A DNA stretch of 64,000 nucleotides from Mrakia gelida (lineage: Eukaryota; Basidiomycota; Tremellomycetes; Cystofilobasidiales; Mrakiaceae): assembly GCA_024345305.1 (NCBI GenBank), contig BRON01000008.1:1674001-1738000 (forward strand), written 5' to 3'. Positions 47,427 to 57,723 of this stretch are shown here, piece by piece; the first letter of the stretch is position 1, and the number at the start of each line of letters is the position of its first letter. The notes under the pieces were generated by a model. That model worked only from the letters and a program-made list of their open reading frames with translations. It was not told the origin of the DNA and did not search any database. The position numbers and the translations under genes were made by a program.

Positions 47427-49106
47427 CCCTCCGCACTTAAGGAGGATCTGGAGATGTTAGGAAAAAGAGCAGGTTACAAATGGGATCCTATGAGTTCGGA
47501 GTTGGCTGAGAGGATGAAGCGAAACGAAAAGATGGCGAAAAGCTGAGACTTGACCCACCCCCTGACCGAAAACTTCTTGGGTCTCTCGACGCAGTCATAA
47601 CATCCTTGTCGAATCATCTGACGGAGAGAGAGTAGCACGGAGTTTCTTGAGTGATATGGAGGAAGTGTCCATCGATCCTTTGGATCGTCCCCAGATAAGT
47701 GGCTTTTCGTACGTGGCTCACCTTCTGTACTGCACTGTGCTCGTAAGGCTGACTCGTTGACCCTCAGCTGTAGCTCTAGTGTTTTCAGGTCTCCGGCAAG
47801 CTCTCAAAAATCAGCCTTTAGCAAGCATGGCTCTGGTGGATTGTCTGTTTGCGCCACAGGAGGCAGTGAAACAGGTGTATGTTAGACAGTACCATCGTTG
47901 TGTGGACCTTAATTTAGACCCCATCAAATTCAAATACATTGCGCAGAAGGAAAACGCAACGAGGTCAGCGCTCCAGCTGATTCACAGTAACTTCTCGAAG
48001 AAAATTAGACACAGGAAGGACAGTTGATAAGCACAAAACCCACGAAGGTCATTCAAAGCGACCTAAGAAGAGATGTGGAGAAAAAGACAGCGTGTCCTAT
48101 GCTTCCTTGCGATCAACTTCGATTCGTCACCCTCCTACTCGAACATAAACTCAGTCAGGAATGCGCTCCAAACCAAGTTCTTACCGTTCGACAGACCTCG
48201 TGCTCCTCCTTCGATATCAGACGCGTCGTCGGGTCCGACAAAACAAGAGAGGGAGCGGCATTGCGAGACTCGGCTTGAAGCTACGAGAGAATATATCGAC
48301 CACGGATCGTTCACCGCCCTATCATCTCTCGATCCCTTGAGCTGCCATTGCTCCCGCACACAGTTATCGAGCCGGAGACAAGACTTCAATCGAGAAGCGC
48401 GATCTGATCGGAACGTTTGGGTTCACATGGAGGACGTCAGCTTCAGCAACGAGTTTAGGACACTCCCAAACGAGCTTGGCATCAATGGGTGGGAAGATTC
48501 ATAGGAGATGTGTCGGGATTTGTCTTGGGTTCGGAGGATCTGGTCGAGGAGGAGAGGGGAGGGAAGGGACCGACTCGCATCTTCAAAGCTCATCTCGCCG
48601 ACTCCACCGTCGTTCAGCTTGTCCGACTCCACCACTTTTTCTAGAGCCACGACATGGGCCCTTCGTATACAAAGATCGAGTGAAAAGGCGAAACAAATGG
48701 ATAAAGAAAAAGACAGCTGTCGTTTCTCAAGTACGACGTGTCTGATCTGCACGATAAAAGTACAGTACATGGTCACTAGTGCAAATGGCATCTTCCTTCT
48801 ACTCTAGCGGTTCCTCAGCCTCGAACTTCCAACAACCCACCTTTTCTAAAAGCTCTCTCCCTCCAACAACTTTTCCGCTGATTAGCTACCCTAGCGTTCT
48901 TTTCTCCTCCGCCTCACACATGACCTTTCTAATCTGCACTCCAATCAACTCTGGGCTAATCGAGTACCCTCGTATCTCTTTCGCAGTCTCCTTTGGGAGC
49001 ACGCTCAATGTCCCTCCGCTTTCCTCGTCGCGTCGAATCGGTCCTCCCAGGCAAAGGGTTTCACTACTAGAACGGTTTGTTTTTGTTCTCGTGGTTCACT
49101 TGCAGG
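47427..49106. other. Gene-poor, AT-richer region with repeats
   Basis: About 1.7 kb. The plus strand has an open frame 47779-48027 (82 codons, low GC for this genome) and the minus strand one of 122 codons (48423-48791); neither has recognisable motifs or splice support. A copy of a dispersed repeat lies at about 48650-48740 (separate entry). I see no certain gene. Confidence 0.35.
48650..48740 (+). repeat. Dispersed repeat A, copy 1
   Basis: About 80-90 bases beginning ATGGGCCCTTCGTATAC and ending with AAAGACAGCTGTCGTTTCTC. It aligns end to end with copy 3 at about 53993-54085 at roughly three-quarters identity by eye, and its core aligns with the reverse complement of copy 2 near 53341-53400. 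The core is an imperfect palindrome around GACAG/CTGTC. It may be a relic of a transposon or of a multicopy gene. Confidence 0.55.
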
Positions 49107-49392
49107 GGTCTCTCGATCGACATCATCGGCAGGCGATGGTGCTTCAACCTCATTTGCCTCATCTCCTCCATCTTCGGTCTTATCTTCGCCGGACCCTCGA
49201 ACTTCAAAGCCCTCTGCTTCATATCCTCTCTCATGTAAGTCCGCTTGCTCCCCGTTCTCGTCTTCGCTCGCTTAGATCTCACGCGTAGACGCGACGGGCT
49301 GACCCTTTTGCTCCTGGCATCTCTCAGCGGCTTTGGGGTCGGCGGAAACATCCCCATCGATACCACCATCACTCTTGAGTTCCTTCCCACCG
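49107..49392 (+). pseudogene. Truncated relic of an MFS transporter (two exons)
   Basis: Two adjacent segments with intact splice signals (49107-49234 and 49328-49392, intron GTAAGT...CTGAC...CAG) read IDIIGRRWCFNLICLISSIFG, LIFAGPSNFKALCFISSLI and GFGVGGNIPIDTTITLEFLP. This is the loop 2-3 to TM4 region of an MFS family with GRRWxFN and the GxGVGGNxPID signature (fungal SV2/phosphate- and sugar-porter-like). The Arg-rich loop and the ID acidic site are conserved. No upstream exon for TM1-2 and no downstream exons for TM5-12 are found in the flanking kilobases, so only about 65 of some 500 residues remain. It is unrelated in detail to the sugar transporter at 5185-7961. Confidence 0.6.
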
Positions 49393-50168
49393 TTCGTGGA
49401 ACTCCCTCCTCAGTCAACCCGAGCCCACTCCGGCGAAATTAACGTATTCAGCTCCTCATCTCCCGCTCCATCATCGTCGTACCCATATTTTCCAACTTTT
49501 AGTAGCTCTATCCTGTGACGCCAGGCGAAAAGAAAGGACGCGCGTCAAAAGTCTTGCACCAACCGAAGACGATTTCTTTTCGATCCCAATCAGACTCACT
49601 CAGTCCTCCAATTTCAGTTGAGCGCGCACACCAGCCATATCCTGTTGAATATTACTAGCTTGCCTACTTTCATCACCTGCTAGAAGCGTTCTGAGAAAAA
49701 GGGAATGAACGCAGAGAGACGAACGAAAGAATTCGGACAGAGCAGGCAGAAGCAGGCGCTGAAACTAACCGGAGCCCGCTTTTCGAGCGTTGTGATTTCC
49801 GGTTCTTGCACGCACTCTTGCGTTCAAGCTCAACCTACATCCGAAACCCACCCTACTGCGTCCACCTCGCTTGGAATCTATGGTGGGCAGCACGAAAGGT
49901 GGGGAGTGTCTGCATCAAAAGCTCTTCTCCGAGCTGATTGAAGACGACGTGTGCGAAACGCGAAATTCAACGACGCTGAGATTCGTCTGGCTTCTGCTGA
50001 GAGGCTTGAGCGAGAGCAGAGACAAGACAAAGCCAGTGTGGTACTCGCAGAAGATGCGAAGTCCACGCAAGGCTATGGACAAAGTGATACATGACGCGAC
50101 TCACCTGAAGCCTGCTCCTCAACCTCGACGGCAGACTTCCCTCTACACCTCTCGTCGACCTCTCGTAG
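49393..50168. other. Region between relics; possible coding-like stretch
   Basis: About 780 bases. The frame through 49978-50085 (plus) reads NDAEIRLASAERLEREQRQD, coiled-coil-like, but I cannot join it in frame to the next candidate exon. Otherwise nothing seen. Confidence 0.3.
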
Positions 50169-50357
50169 CACGGCCAGCTCCGCAACTCTCCTCAACTGCT
50201 CCGTCCCCAATACAAGCACTATCGACGCGATCTGCATCTGATGCAGTTGAAGAGTCGCATGCTGTCCACATATCAATCTCAAGAACAAAAATCCGTTGAA
50301 AGTTATGAGCTCGAGCTCACCTCTGAGCTCCTTCCCCTCTCCCCTATGCGAGTCTGA
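50169..50357 (+). other. Coding-like exon candidate (possible 3' end of a decayed gene)
   Basis: After an acceptor-like CTCGTAG, the plus strand reads about 62 codons: HGQLRNSPQLLRPQYKHYRR, then LQSQ/Glu-rich helix ending YELELTSELLPLSPMRV and a TGA. Composition is that of a real helical protein segment, and a GTAATG...CTGAC...CAG intron-like unit follows at 50388-50437. No start or upstream exon was established and no family is recognised. It may be a relic. Confidence 0.28.
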
Positions 50358-51016
50358 GCCTCGTAGCAAGAAAATCTGCTCGCTCAGGTAATGAACGTGT
50401 TCTCTATACCCACCCTCCTGACTAATCTCTTCTCAGATTTGGATTTACTGAGAGAACCCCCTCTCAGCAGCGACAAACCTTTGAAAGGAACAGCCTCTCG
50501 TTCATTCAAGCTCAACACCCACCTTCCCTTCCCTCTCGTTCTATACAGGGGCCTTGCCCTCGTCCCTCCTTCGATGTTATGAGTCTATGGTGGTATAGGA
50601 CCAACCCTATCTGGGTTTCATCTCTCTTCAGGGTTGGATGCAGGAGAAAATGAGCTCGATCGAGGTGAGCTCCACCTTCACCTCCCTCCCTCCCTTCCCT
50701 TCATCTTCTCTCGTTTCGTTCTCCTCTCCTCTGGCTTGGATCGCGATGGGACCTGGAGGGTGTAGTGAGTCAGCTATGGTGCCTAGGTGGGTTGTCTCAG
50801 ATCTCGAGGGATCTATACGGTTGAGGCTTGTCGCTCATGGAGTTTTGTTGAGCTCCAACTCTCCTCCCTCCCATCTTCCCATGCCGTCGACTCTCGTCCT
50901 GACTCTATCTTCTTGTTCTTACTTTTCTACCACTCCAGTAGACATCTCCTCCCATCCCAAACCGCTCCCATCACTCCTCATCCCTCTCCTATGAAAAATG
51001 GCGAAGATGAAGATGC
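50358..51016. other. Intergenic region left of the DUF7053-like gene
   Basis: About 660 bases. Two further intron-like units (acceptors near 50437 and 50634) flank short open stretches on the plus strand, but no gene model is coherent. 50660-50960 is pyrimidine-rich. Confidence 0.3.
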
Positions 51017-51601
51017 TCACCTCAACTCCGTGAAGGTAACCGTTGTGAGTTTCTTATGAGCTTCCTCCTTGACCCTCGATTCGAAGGTCTTCAGCAGCTT
51101 CTTCACGGACTCCTCCAACCTGATGATCTGTACGAAGAACTTCAGCCAGCCAACTACTCTCGCCTCTGCCTCGACAGATGATACTCTACACTTCCCACGT
51201 CCGGGATCTTTTGGGTCCGCGACGTCCGTCTCTACGACCTTCCAAACGATCTTGAAGGGAGCGACGCCGTAGGGTCCTTCAGAATTGATTTCCATCCCAT
51301 CGAAGAGGGGAGTGAAGCAAGCATCGTAAACGATCTTGATCCAGCGGGCCTTAATGAGGCTGTCGGTGATGGTGTAGACGTTGGGATGTGTTGGAGACTG
51401 AACGACGGAGGTAACGTGTGGGTCGAGACGGGAGAGGAGGATGGGTTGGTGGAGGAGGGAGAGGAGGAAGGCGAAGGTGCGAGTAGGGCTGGAACTCTTC
51501 TCGTCCGAGAGTCTGATGTCGTCAAAGTAGAGGGGAGGGGTAGGAGGAGGAGGCGCTGGGGCGAGGGTGTGAGGAAGAGAGGGAGGAGAGGAGGAGCTCA
51601 T
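51017..51601 (-). CDS. DUF7053-like fungal protein
   Basis: Single-exon minus-strand gene of 194 residues. A Ser/Pro-rich start is followed by FAFLLSLLHQPILLSRLDPH, VYTITD, a central ACFTPLFDGMEINSEGPYGV segment, and a C-terminal amphipathic helix (VVGWLKFFVQIIRLEESVKK LLKTF). This order (helix with L-hP..L..L-P, 'YxITD', a beta-rich core with GVxxxxxxPxGV, then a final helix) resembles the fungal DUF7053 family, thought to have a START/SRPBCC-like ligand-binding fold. No signal peptide; probably cytosolic or membrane-peripheral. No partner genes nearby. Absence of introns is unusual here but fits the length. Confidence 0.55.
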   Translation of the reverse strand: MSSSSPPSLPHTLAPAPPPPTPPLYFDDIRLSDEKSSSPTRTFAFLLSLLHQPILLSRLDPHVTSVVQSPTHPNVYTITDSLIKARWIKIVYDACFTPLFDGMEINSEGPYGVAPFKIVWKVVETDVADPKDPGRGKCRVSSVEAEARVVGWLKFFVQIIRLEESVKKLLKTFESRVKEEAHKKLTTVTFTELR

Positions 51602-52462
51602 GGAAGAAGGGAAGGGGATTCGATGATGGTCGTCGGGATCGAAAAGACAACCTTAGTTCATCGCCCACCTTCTTGTCGTCAAACATCGAGCCAACTCCGA
51701 ACAAGACTTGCTCATACAGTAACAGACCTCACCGAGAGGCTTCTCTTTATTCGCGTCAATTTCTCGCTTAATCCTGGTTCGATTCGGAGAAGAAACCATT
51801 GAAAGATCAACTGTCAGGGTGTGTTTCTCAGTTCATTGATAGTTTCTCAGTTACTTCAACCAATCTGTTGACCGATGGCAGCTCCATCAGCTGCCTCTCC
51901 CTCTCCCTCTCCCTCCTTGCCCAGTTCCTCCTCCCCGACCAGCTCAACCACGCCGAAGCCCGAGAAGCTTCTTTGACCTCGTAAAGAAAGTGGGAATGGA
52001 CAGGAGGAAGCAGGAAAGGGAGATGATCTCGTCCGCGTCGCTGACCGTCCTGTCCCTTTCGAATGTCTCCCCTTTTGTTTCCGTCCTAACCGACTCGAAC
52101 CTGGTCGAAACATAGACGAGTTCGCGATCTCGTCCACAACGCCGATCCGAACGATCCGAAGTCCAGAGGTAGGGAGCAGACCTGAAGCAAGCACCTCAAA
52201 GCGAAGAGAGACGGTCGAGGTCAGCTCGACGTCGGACGTCTTCGCCTCTTCTCGCCTCGCATCGCTCAGACGAGACTGACTCCTACAGAGGTGGTCCCAG
52301 CCCTACCTCCATCAAAGGATGTATAGCCTATGCATCGCAGGACTAAAACTTCGAAAGCGGCGTCGTAGAAGTTGACGGCAAAGACGCCGGAACGAAATGA
52401 GCTTGATCTCCTTCCTTCCATCCTCCCTCCGACCCTCCCACCCCCTCGATCCTCAAACAGCC
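51602..52462. other. Intergenic region; possible small spliced transcript
   Basis: About 860 bases between divergent genes. On the plus strand an ATG at 51876 opens a Ser/Pro-rich stretch, and an exon-like piece near 52115-52165 reads RVRDLVHNADPNDPKSRG. The two are separated by a GTAAAG...CTGAC...TAG intron-like unit, but I could not confirm one frame across both. Confidence 0.3.
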
Positions 52463-52840
52463 ATGTCCACTCCCATCCAACCTCTTCGGACACCTCCCTA
52501 TCCTCCTCTCATCTCTCCAGATCCTCATCCAGACTCGGCCGCTGGAATCAAGCTCGCGGCTCAACGCCAAAGGGAAGACCCGTTCTCGACCGTCTTCCTC
52601 ACCACCCTCTTGCTCTTCGTCGTCACCTTCGTCTTCTGCACCGCCGTCTTCATCGCCATCTCTTTATCCGTATCTCCCAAACCCGTGCCCGCCGTCTTCA
52701 ACTTCGTTTTCGGACCGGCCGCTGTCTTGTTCGGACTCTTGAGCAGGTGGAAGTGGGGTCTGCGAAGGGATGCGGTGAGGGAGAGGAGAAGGAGGGAAGG
52801 TTTGCTGGAGAAGGAGGAGGGACGGGTGGGTTCTATCTGA
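52463..52840 (+). CDS. Small membrane protein, unknown
   Basis: Single exon, 125 residues from the ATG at 52463 (MSTPIQPLRTPPYPPL); an in-frame ATG at 52397 is possible but is preceded by an acceptor-like CAAACAG, so 52463 is preferred. Two membrane segments: about residues 44-68 (VFLTTLLLFVVTFVFCTAVF) and 78-98 (VFNFVFGPAAVLFGLL). The C-terminus is very basic (RRDAVRERRRREG), so by the positive-inside rule both ends are probably cytosolic. No family recognised. Confidence 0.55.
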   Translation: MSTPIQPLRTPPYPPLISPDPHPDSAAGIKLAAQRQREDPFSTVFLTTLLLFVVTFVFCTAVFIAISLSVSPKPVPAVFNFVFGPAAVLFGLLSRWKWGLRRDAVRERRRREGLLEKEEGRVGSI

Positions 52841-53334
52841 CGAGGGAGTGTGGATCGGATACATAGACATTATAAAGTGAGTTTTAGCTGGATCGAGAGC
52901 GATGGAGGGAAGAGTAAAGGGGGGACGAACGAGGGGAGGGAAGGAGGAGTTGATGCGCTCGAGCTTCACCAGCTTCACCTTCGTTCGACGAGCGCTGAAT
53001 CTTGCATTTTCTCGCTAGACCTTACTTTCACCAGTAGATTGGTCTCGGGTGTGATGTATGCAGAACTTCCGTCGTACGTTGTCCATCGAAGCAAAGAACT
53101 GGGAGAGGAGTACGACTACGGAGTCTGACGAAGGTCATTAGCCTTGCAAGACGTGTCGAGTCCATGCGAAGGCTCGCTGCCCTGTCGACACTCTTCTTTC
53201 TCTGACCAGGGGACCTTAAAAAACCTCTTCCCACCGCAGACGTCTTCCTTCCTTTGAGTGTATCCGACTGGGACACAGTCGTTGCGCGATGACGTGGAGT
53301 GGGTTGACGGTGCTGCTGGTCTTTTCTTAAGCTG

Positions 53335-53430
53335 AATGAAAACGACAGGCTGTCTTTTCTCCAACGTTTTATTTTGTCTCTGTATGTTAAAAACTTCATA
53401 CTTCTCTTGTTCTCTCTGCTTTCGATGGCG
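53335..53430 (-). repeat. Dispersed repeat A, copy 2 (inverted)
   Basis: Read on the minus strand this gives GAGAAAAGACAGCCTGTCGT preceded by an A-rich stretch (AACATACAGAGACAAAATAA), matching the order seen in copies 1 and 3. It is more diverged outside the palindromic core. Confidence 0.45.
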
Positions 53431-53793
53431 TTGCAGAAAAGGTAAGGGGTAGAAGAAGATGCCACATGTGCCAAATTCGCCGTAGGCATCGAGCACGAGC
53501 TTCATCGTGAGCGAGATATGGGATGATGCTTGCTTGAGGGACAGCCTTGACGGAAAACGTGAGCCAGTCTAAAAACAAAATCCTCGATACACGAGACGTG
53601 GGCTCTTTTCGGATGCTGGAGCGTGCGCAGAGATAGCCAAGTGGATGTGGGAATGGAGTGAAACAGTGGAGCAGAAGGAGAGGGAGAGAGGCGAAAGTCA
53701 GCGAGGAGCGAACGACGACGCGACGACTTCTCCTGGATCCGAAGAGGAGCTTGTTCATCGAACCGTATCGTACTGCTCTTCTATATTACTTGT

Positions 53794-53832
53794 ACTAACG
53801 AGCATCTCTCTGAAGCGGACGACACCTACCTT
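53794..53832 (+). repeat. Dispersed repeat B, copy 1
   Basis: About 39 bases around ACGAGCATCTCTCTGAAGCG match 62345-62383 (ACGAGCATCTCTTTGCAGCG) at roughly 80 percent by eye, with weaker similarity upstream (GCTCTT...ACTTG). Non-coding in both places. Confidence 0.5.
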
Positions 53833-53992
53833 CTAACACAATCGAATTGCTTCTTCAGACATCGCCAGGCAAGTGCTGTTATGTTGCGGCACTCCCTTGC
53901 CCTCCTCGCTCTCGCTCAATCCCTACATCGCTTTATAACCTGCGGTGCCGTTTCTAGGGCTCCCATTTCTCCCCTCGTTTCAAAGCAACCCG

Positions 53993-54085
53993 ATTGGGCC
54001 CTTTGTGTTAGAAAGAAGGAGTGGAGAGGTGAAACTGAAGGATAGAGAAAGACAGCCTGTCGTTTCTCATTCTTGCTATGGAGCG
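53993..54085 (+). repeat. Dispersed repeat A, copy 3
   Basis: Begins TTGGGCCCTTTGTGTTAGAA and ends AGAAAGACAGCCTGTCGTTT. Collinear with copy 1 over about 85 bases. All three copies keep the same reading frame on the plus-equivalent strand ([R/K]QPVV or TAVV) and, necessarily, on the opposite one (DRLSF-like). Confidence 0.55.
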
Positions 54086-54577
54086 GAGAGGAAAGACGGA
54101 GTTGAGTCGAAAACTCATCTGGGCATTTACATCAACTTCCTCTGGAGACGGCAGCACTCCTCCCATCTCACTGGAGCAGTGATCTGAACTCAAGCTCTTT
54201 CTCCCAGCTTTAAGAAACAAAGAATTCTCAACCTCTCCTTCTACCGTCCCTTCGATCTCATTCTTTTTGGGAGAATCCAACTCAGATCGACGCAAAGACA
54301 GGAGAGAACGGGGACGTTGAGAGGAAGATTCTTCGGAGAAAGTCCCAAGTCGATTCATTCCAGAGTCGGAGATGAACATAGGGAGAGGGAGAGGAAGAGA
54401 GAGCAAAGCGAAGGAGGAGGATTCATCTTGACTGATTAGAGAAGGAAGCCAAAGCCATTGGAGGTTGACAGAAGGAAGGTAAGTCGAGCTCATGAACTCC
54501 TTCTCCTCCCTCTCTTCCCTCCCAACGCCCAGCCTCCTCCCTTAACCCCATATTTTCTTCTTCCTTCCTACTCAATA

Positions 54578-55227
54578 ATGGGGCTCGCTCCCTTCCCTCC
54601 CGAGAAGCTCCTCTTCAGCTCCACCCTCGTCTCCCTCTTCAGCGGACCATCGCCCTCGTCCCTTCGCCACCTCCTCCCCTTCCTCCTTCCAGCCTCCCTC
54701 CTCTTCTATCTCTTCCTCTACCCAGGCTTCACCTACTCAACCCCTAACACAACACCCGTCCTCTTCAGCGTCTTCTTATGGCTCCTCATCCTCCCTATCA
54801 CCATCACCCTCAACCTCTACGTTACCCTCCCCTTCCTCGTCGACCAAAACGTCCTCCAGCCCTCGCCTTCGCAAGAATGGTTCGAAGCTCGAACGCTCTG
54901 CAGCATGGCGGAATGCATAGGGTTTGCCCTAGGAGGCAACTTTGTCCTGTTGGGATGCTTTACCAACGACGAGGATAGCGTCTGGGCTAAGATCTGGCTC
55001 TCGCTGATAGCAGTCTCTACATCGGCCCTGCTCTTTGGGAGTGAGTTTTTGATGCGCCATCTACTCCTCCTCTCGAGGCTGCTGAGCCTTTGTGATACTC
55101 CAGCCCTGTTGACTCGCCCTTCCGTCTTCTGTCGTTCATCTATGTTTTATTTGCAGCCCTCCAACGCGGGATCACCTGGGAATCCATGGAGTTGAAGGGG
55201 TCCGAGCGGCCGGAAGTTCTCTACTGA
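54578..55227 (+). CDS. Multi-pass membrane protein, unknown
   Basis: Two exons, 54578-55040 and 55157-55227, phase-consistent, 177 residues. Four likely membrane segments: LRHLLPFLLPASLLFYLFLY (about residues 28-50), VLFSVFLWLLILPITITLNL (about 60-85), a FALGGNFVLLGCF stretch (about 115-130) and IWLSLIAVSTSALLFG (about 138-155). Loops are short; the tail TWESMELKGSERPEVLY is charged. Not recognised; length and layout suggest a small endomembrane protein. The intron has a GTGAGT donor and TTTGCAG acceptor. Codon use is typical of the rest of the window. Confidence 0.6.
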
Positions 55228-55429
55228 TAAACTTGAGGGTATATCACTCTTTCTAAACGACCTCGAGACCCAAGCTGAGCTTCTCGCCTCGCTTTGAGTG
55301 AGGGACAAACGCGACGACGTCTTTCTCCTCCTCCCTGATCCATCTGCTCGTCCTGTCTAGCTCGATCGAGGCTACTACTACAAGATCCCCCATCGGACCC
55401 TCCTTGAGGTCGCGTCCCTTTAGCCTTCT

Positions 55430-56252
55430 ATGATCGTGGCGCAAAACCTCTGCTACACCATCCTCATCGACAGGTACCTGGACCGCTCTCATCATCCCAT
55501 CTTCCCTCCCACCATCGCTCCATTTGGCTTTTCTGCTTTCTCTCTGGACCCCTCATCGCAGCCGCTTCATCATCAACAAGAGGAGGAGCAGGATCAGCTT
55601 AAGGGACCTAGATTGTTATCATGTACCACTTCCGAAAAAAATGCTCGTCGACGACTGCGAACAGGCAGTGCTCCTTCACGGTATGAAGATCTGGGTGATG
55701 CGATAGTGCGATGGGTTTTAGGAGGAGGAGGAAGGAAGATGTGGAGGTTTTTGAGGAGGTGGAGGCTTAGGTAGGGGTAGAGGCGTGAGGGTACAGGAGG
55801 TGGTGGGGTTGGCTGATGAGAAGAACAAATCGAAGGAAGGAAGGCGAGGCGAAACGTGAGCTGCCTTTTCTTTCCTCCCTCTCTCCTCTTTTCCTTGCAA
55901 AGACCCCAAATTGATAGCTGAACTTCTTCGAACCTTTCGACTTTCTGGCCGTGGAGCTGCCCGACTCCCCGTTCAACTGGACCATCAGCTTTGCTGCTTT
56001 GTCTCCTTCAGGCTCTCCGTCGTACGTTTTCTCGTTTCGGATCTTGCTTTGTAGATCTTCAGCATCATCTGCAATCCTTACCTTCCTCTACAGTCTTCTG
56101 AGTACCTCCAAGATGGAAGGATGCCTCACCTCCTTGGGTTGTACGTGTTGAAACTTCCGGTCCCCGGAAGTTGGGGTTGTGCAAGTTATTGTATCAACTT
56201 AAGCTATGAAGATGAAAGGTCTATAGGTCGAAAAAGAAAGAGCGACGTGTAA
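55430..56252 (+). CDS. Candidate four-exon gene, unknown (strand uncertain)
   Basis: A phase-consistent plus-strand model: 55430-55473, 55562-55694, 55918-56025 and 56094-56252, about 147 residues, beginning MIVAQNLCYTILIDSRFIIN and containing FFEPFDFLAVELPDSPFNWT and GRMPHLLGLYVLKLPVPG. It needs one weak donor (GTTTTC at 56026) and a TAG acceptor at 55916-55917. The opposite strand of exon 3 is also open with plausible codons. No family recognised. It could be the 3' part of a decayed gene like the nearby F-box copies. Confidence 0.28.
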
Positions 56253-56348
56253 CTACGTGTCACTGCGTGGAAGTGAAACGTGGAGGCGATGAAGAGTATT
56301 AAGCAAATATAACAGTAATCTCGACGCATCAATCAACATATTCAGCCG

Positions 56349-57723
56349 CTACCGCTTCCCAACCTCAACAGTGAAGACGCGTCTCCAGCGCTTTATGTCC
56401 TGACTCGCTCGCACGAGTCCCTCGATCTCGACCTTCTCCTCTGCCGAACTAGCCACGGATATCATCGTTCCATCCTGCATACCCTCAAAACCGAAGTGCC
56501 TACTCCATTTACCGAACCTGGACAGAATTGAGGCGACCAGGGTGAAGTCGGCTCTTCGTCGATCCAGAGAAGGCTTAGGGAGACCACCTAGGAGGAGAGG
56601 TCCATCCTCCGGCCTGAGGTAAACCAGACCTCCCACAGAAGACATCCTTGAATCCTCGTCCATGCAGAGAGTGGTTGGTGAGGCCTGGACACGCAAAAGA
56701 AAACAGAATTCTCGTCCTGCTTTCCGAGCTACGCGTAGGCGAAGCGAGTAGGGTGTGAGGATCGAGCGAGGAGCGGGGATGGCGAGGGAACGAGAGCGAC
56801 GCGACGAAGAGAAGTCAGGTGCTTATCGAGGAACGAGGACGAGGTATGATCCAAAGGTGATTCAAGATAGAGGTTAGAAAGTGAAAAGCGAGGCGAACAT
56901 ATTTAAGGGAGGCGAAGCGATCAAAGGGAAGAAAGAACAAAAGACTTTGAAGGCTGAAACGATAACAGGGGAAGAGTTATGAACAAAGGGACAAAGGCAG
57001 AACGCGTAGCTGAGAACAAAGGACTAGTAGCGGTGAAAGGGAAGTAGGGGGAAGAAAGGGAAAGAGTAAGGGAGAGTGAAACAAGAAGGAGCTGAAACCT
57101 GATTCCCTGACATAGGGTGAGTTGAGGAAAGAGGGTGGAGTGGAGGAGAGGGTAGACGAACGAGGTCGAGGGATGGATCCTGACTTTGAGGTGGTCGAGG
57201 GGAAGAGGCTCGGGACCGTCGAGTCTGGAGAAGGAGAGGGAGAGGGCGGAGGGGATCACGGAGGGTGAAGGAGAGCTGAAGTCGAGAACAAGGGTCCGGA
57301 TTTGGGAGAGGGAGAGTGGTGAATGACTTTTGAAGGTTTTGGAGTCTGATGGGAGACGCAAGGAGTAAGCTTAGATGCTACAAGGTGACGCGAAGGAAGA
57401 AGGAGACGAGAAGCGTCGAATCGAGTCGAGCTCACTTTCGCTCCCTTCCTCTCGCGGAACAGCCCTTCCAAAGCTCTCACCGACCGGACCGTGACGGTTC
57501 CGTACAGCAGAGGTGACGACGACGTCAAAAAGTCAGACGACACTCTTCCTAAGACGGCGAGAGTTGAAGGATCCGCTTGCTCGAAGACTAGAAGGATGAC
57601 CTCCCATGGCAATCGACGTCGAGGTGGCGAAGAAGGAAGCTGCAAAGGCGAGAGGGGAAGAGGGTGAGGTGTCAGTTGAACTGTTAGATGCGACTTCAAA
57701 ATAGATCTACTCACCTCTGGCAT
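56349..57723 (-). pseudogene. F-box-like gene with a probable frameshift
   Basis: Exon 1 (57715-57723, MPE) and exon 2 (57436-57639, phase 0) read LPSSPPRRRLPWEVILLVFEQ and then DPSTLAVLGRVSSDFLTSSS, an F-box-like motif parallel to the gene at 17373-18857. The next exon (from about 57345) reads SPLSLSQIRTLVLDFSSPSP, again parallel to that gene, but only in a frame one base off from the phase delivered by exon 2. Neither of two alternative acceptors examined restores it. A last exon (56349-56684) gives about 110 residues ending RWRRVFTVEVGKR. So either a one-base indel has broken the gene, or there is a sequence error or an unseen splice site. Function of the intact form: probably an SCF substrate adaptor. 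Confidence 0.5.

Larger units (their letters stand above)
52841..54577. other. Gene-poor region with repeats
   Basis: About 1.7 kb with AT-richer patches. The minus strand has open frames at 53116-53505 (129 codons) and 54008-54493 (161 codons); both overlap dispersed repeat A and are judged unsafe. Nothing else supported. Confidence 0.35.

Noticed and set aside
48423..48791. Minus-strand frame of 122 codons (MPFALVTMYC...)
   Set aside because: Overlaps dispersed repeat A, has no splice or family support; openness may be chance.
54008..54493. Minus-strand frame of 161 codons
   Set aside because: Overlaps repeat A copy 3 and lacks motifs; low-complexity Ser/Leu composition.
55253..55495. Minus-strand frame of 80 codons (MMRAVQVPVDED...)
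   Set aside because: Antisense to the plus-strand candidate's upstream and first exon; charged composition typical of complement frames; no support.
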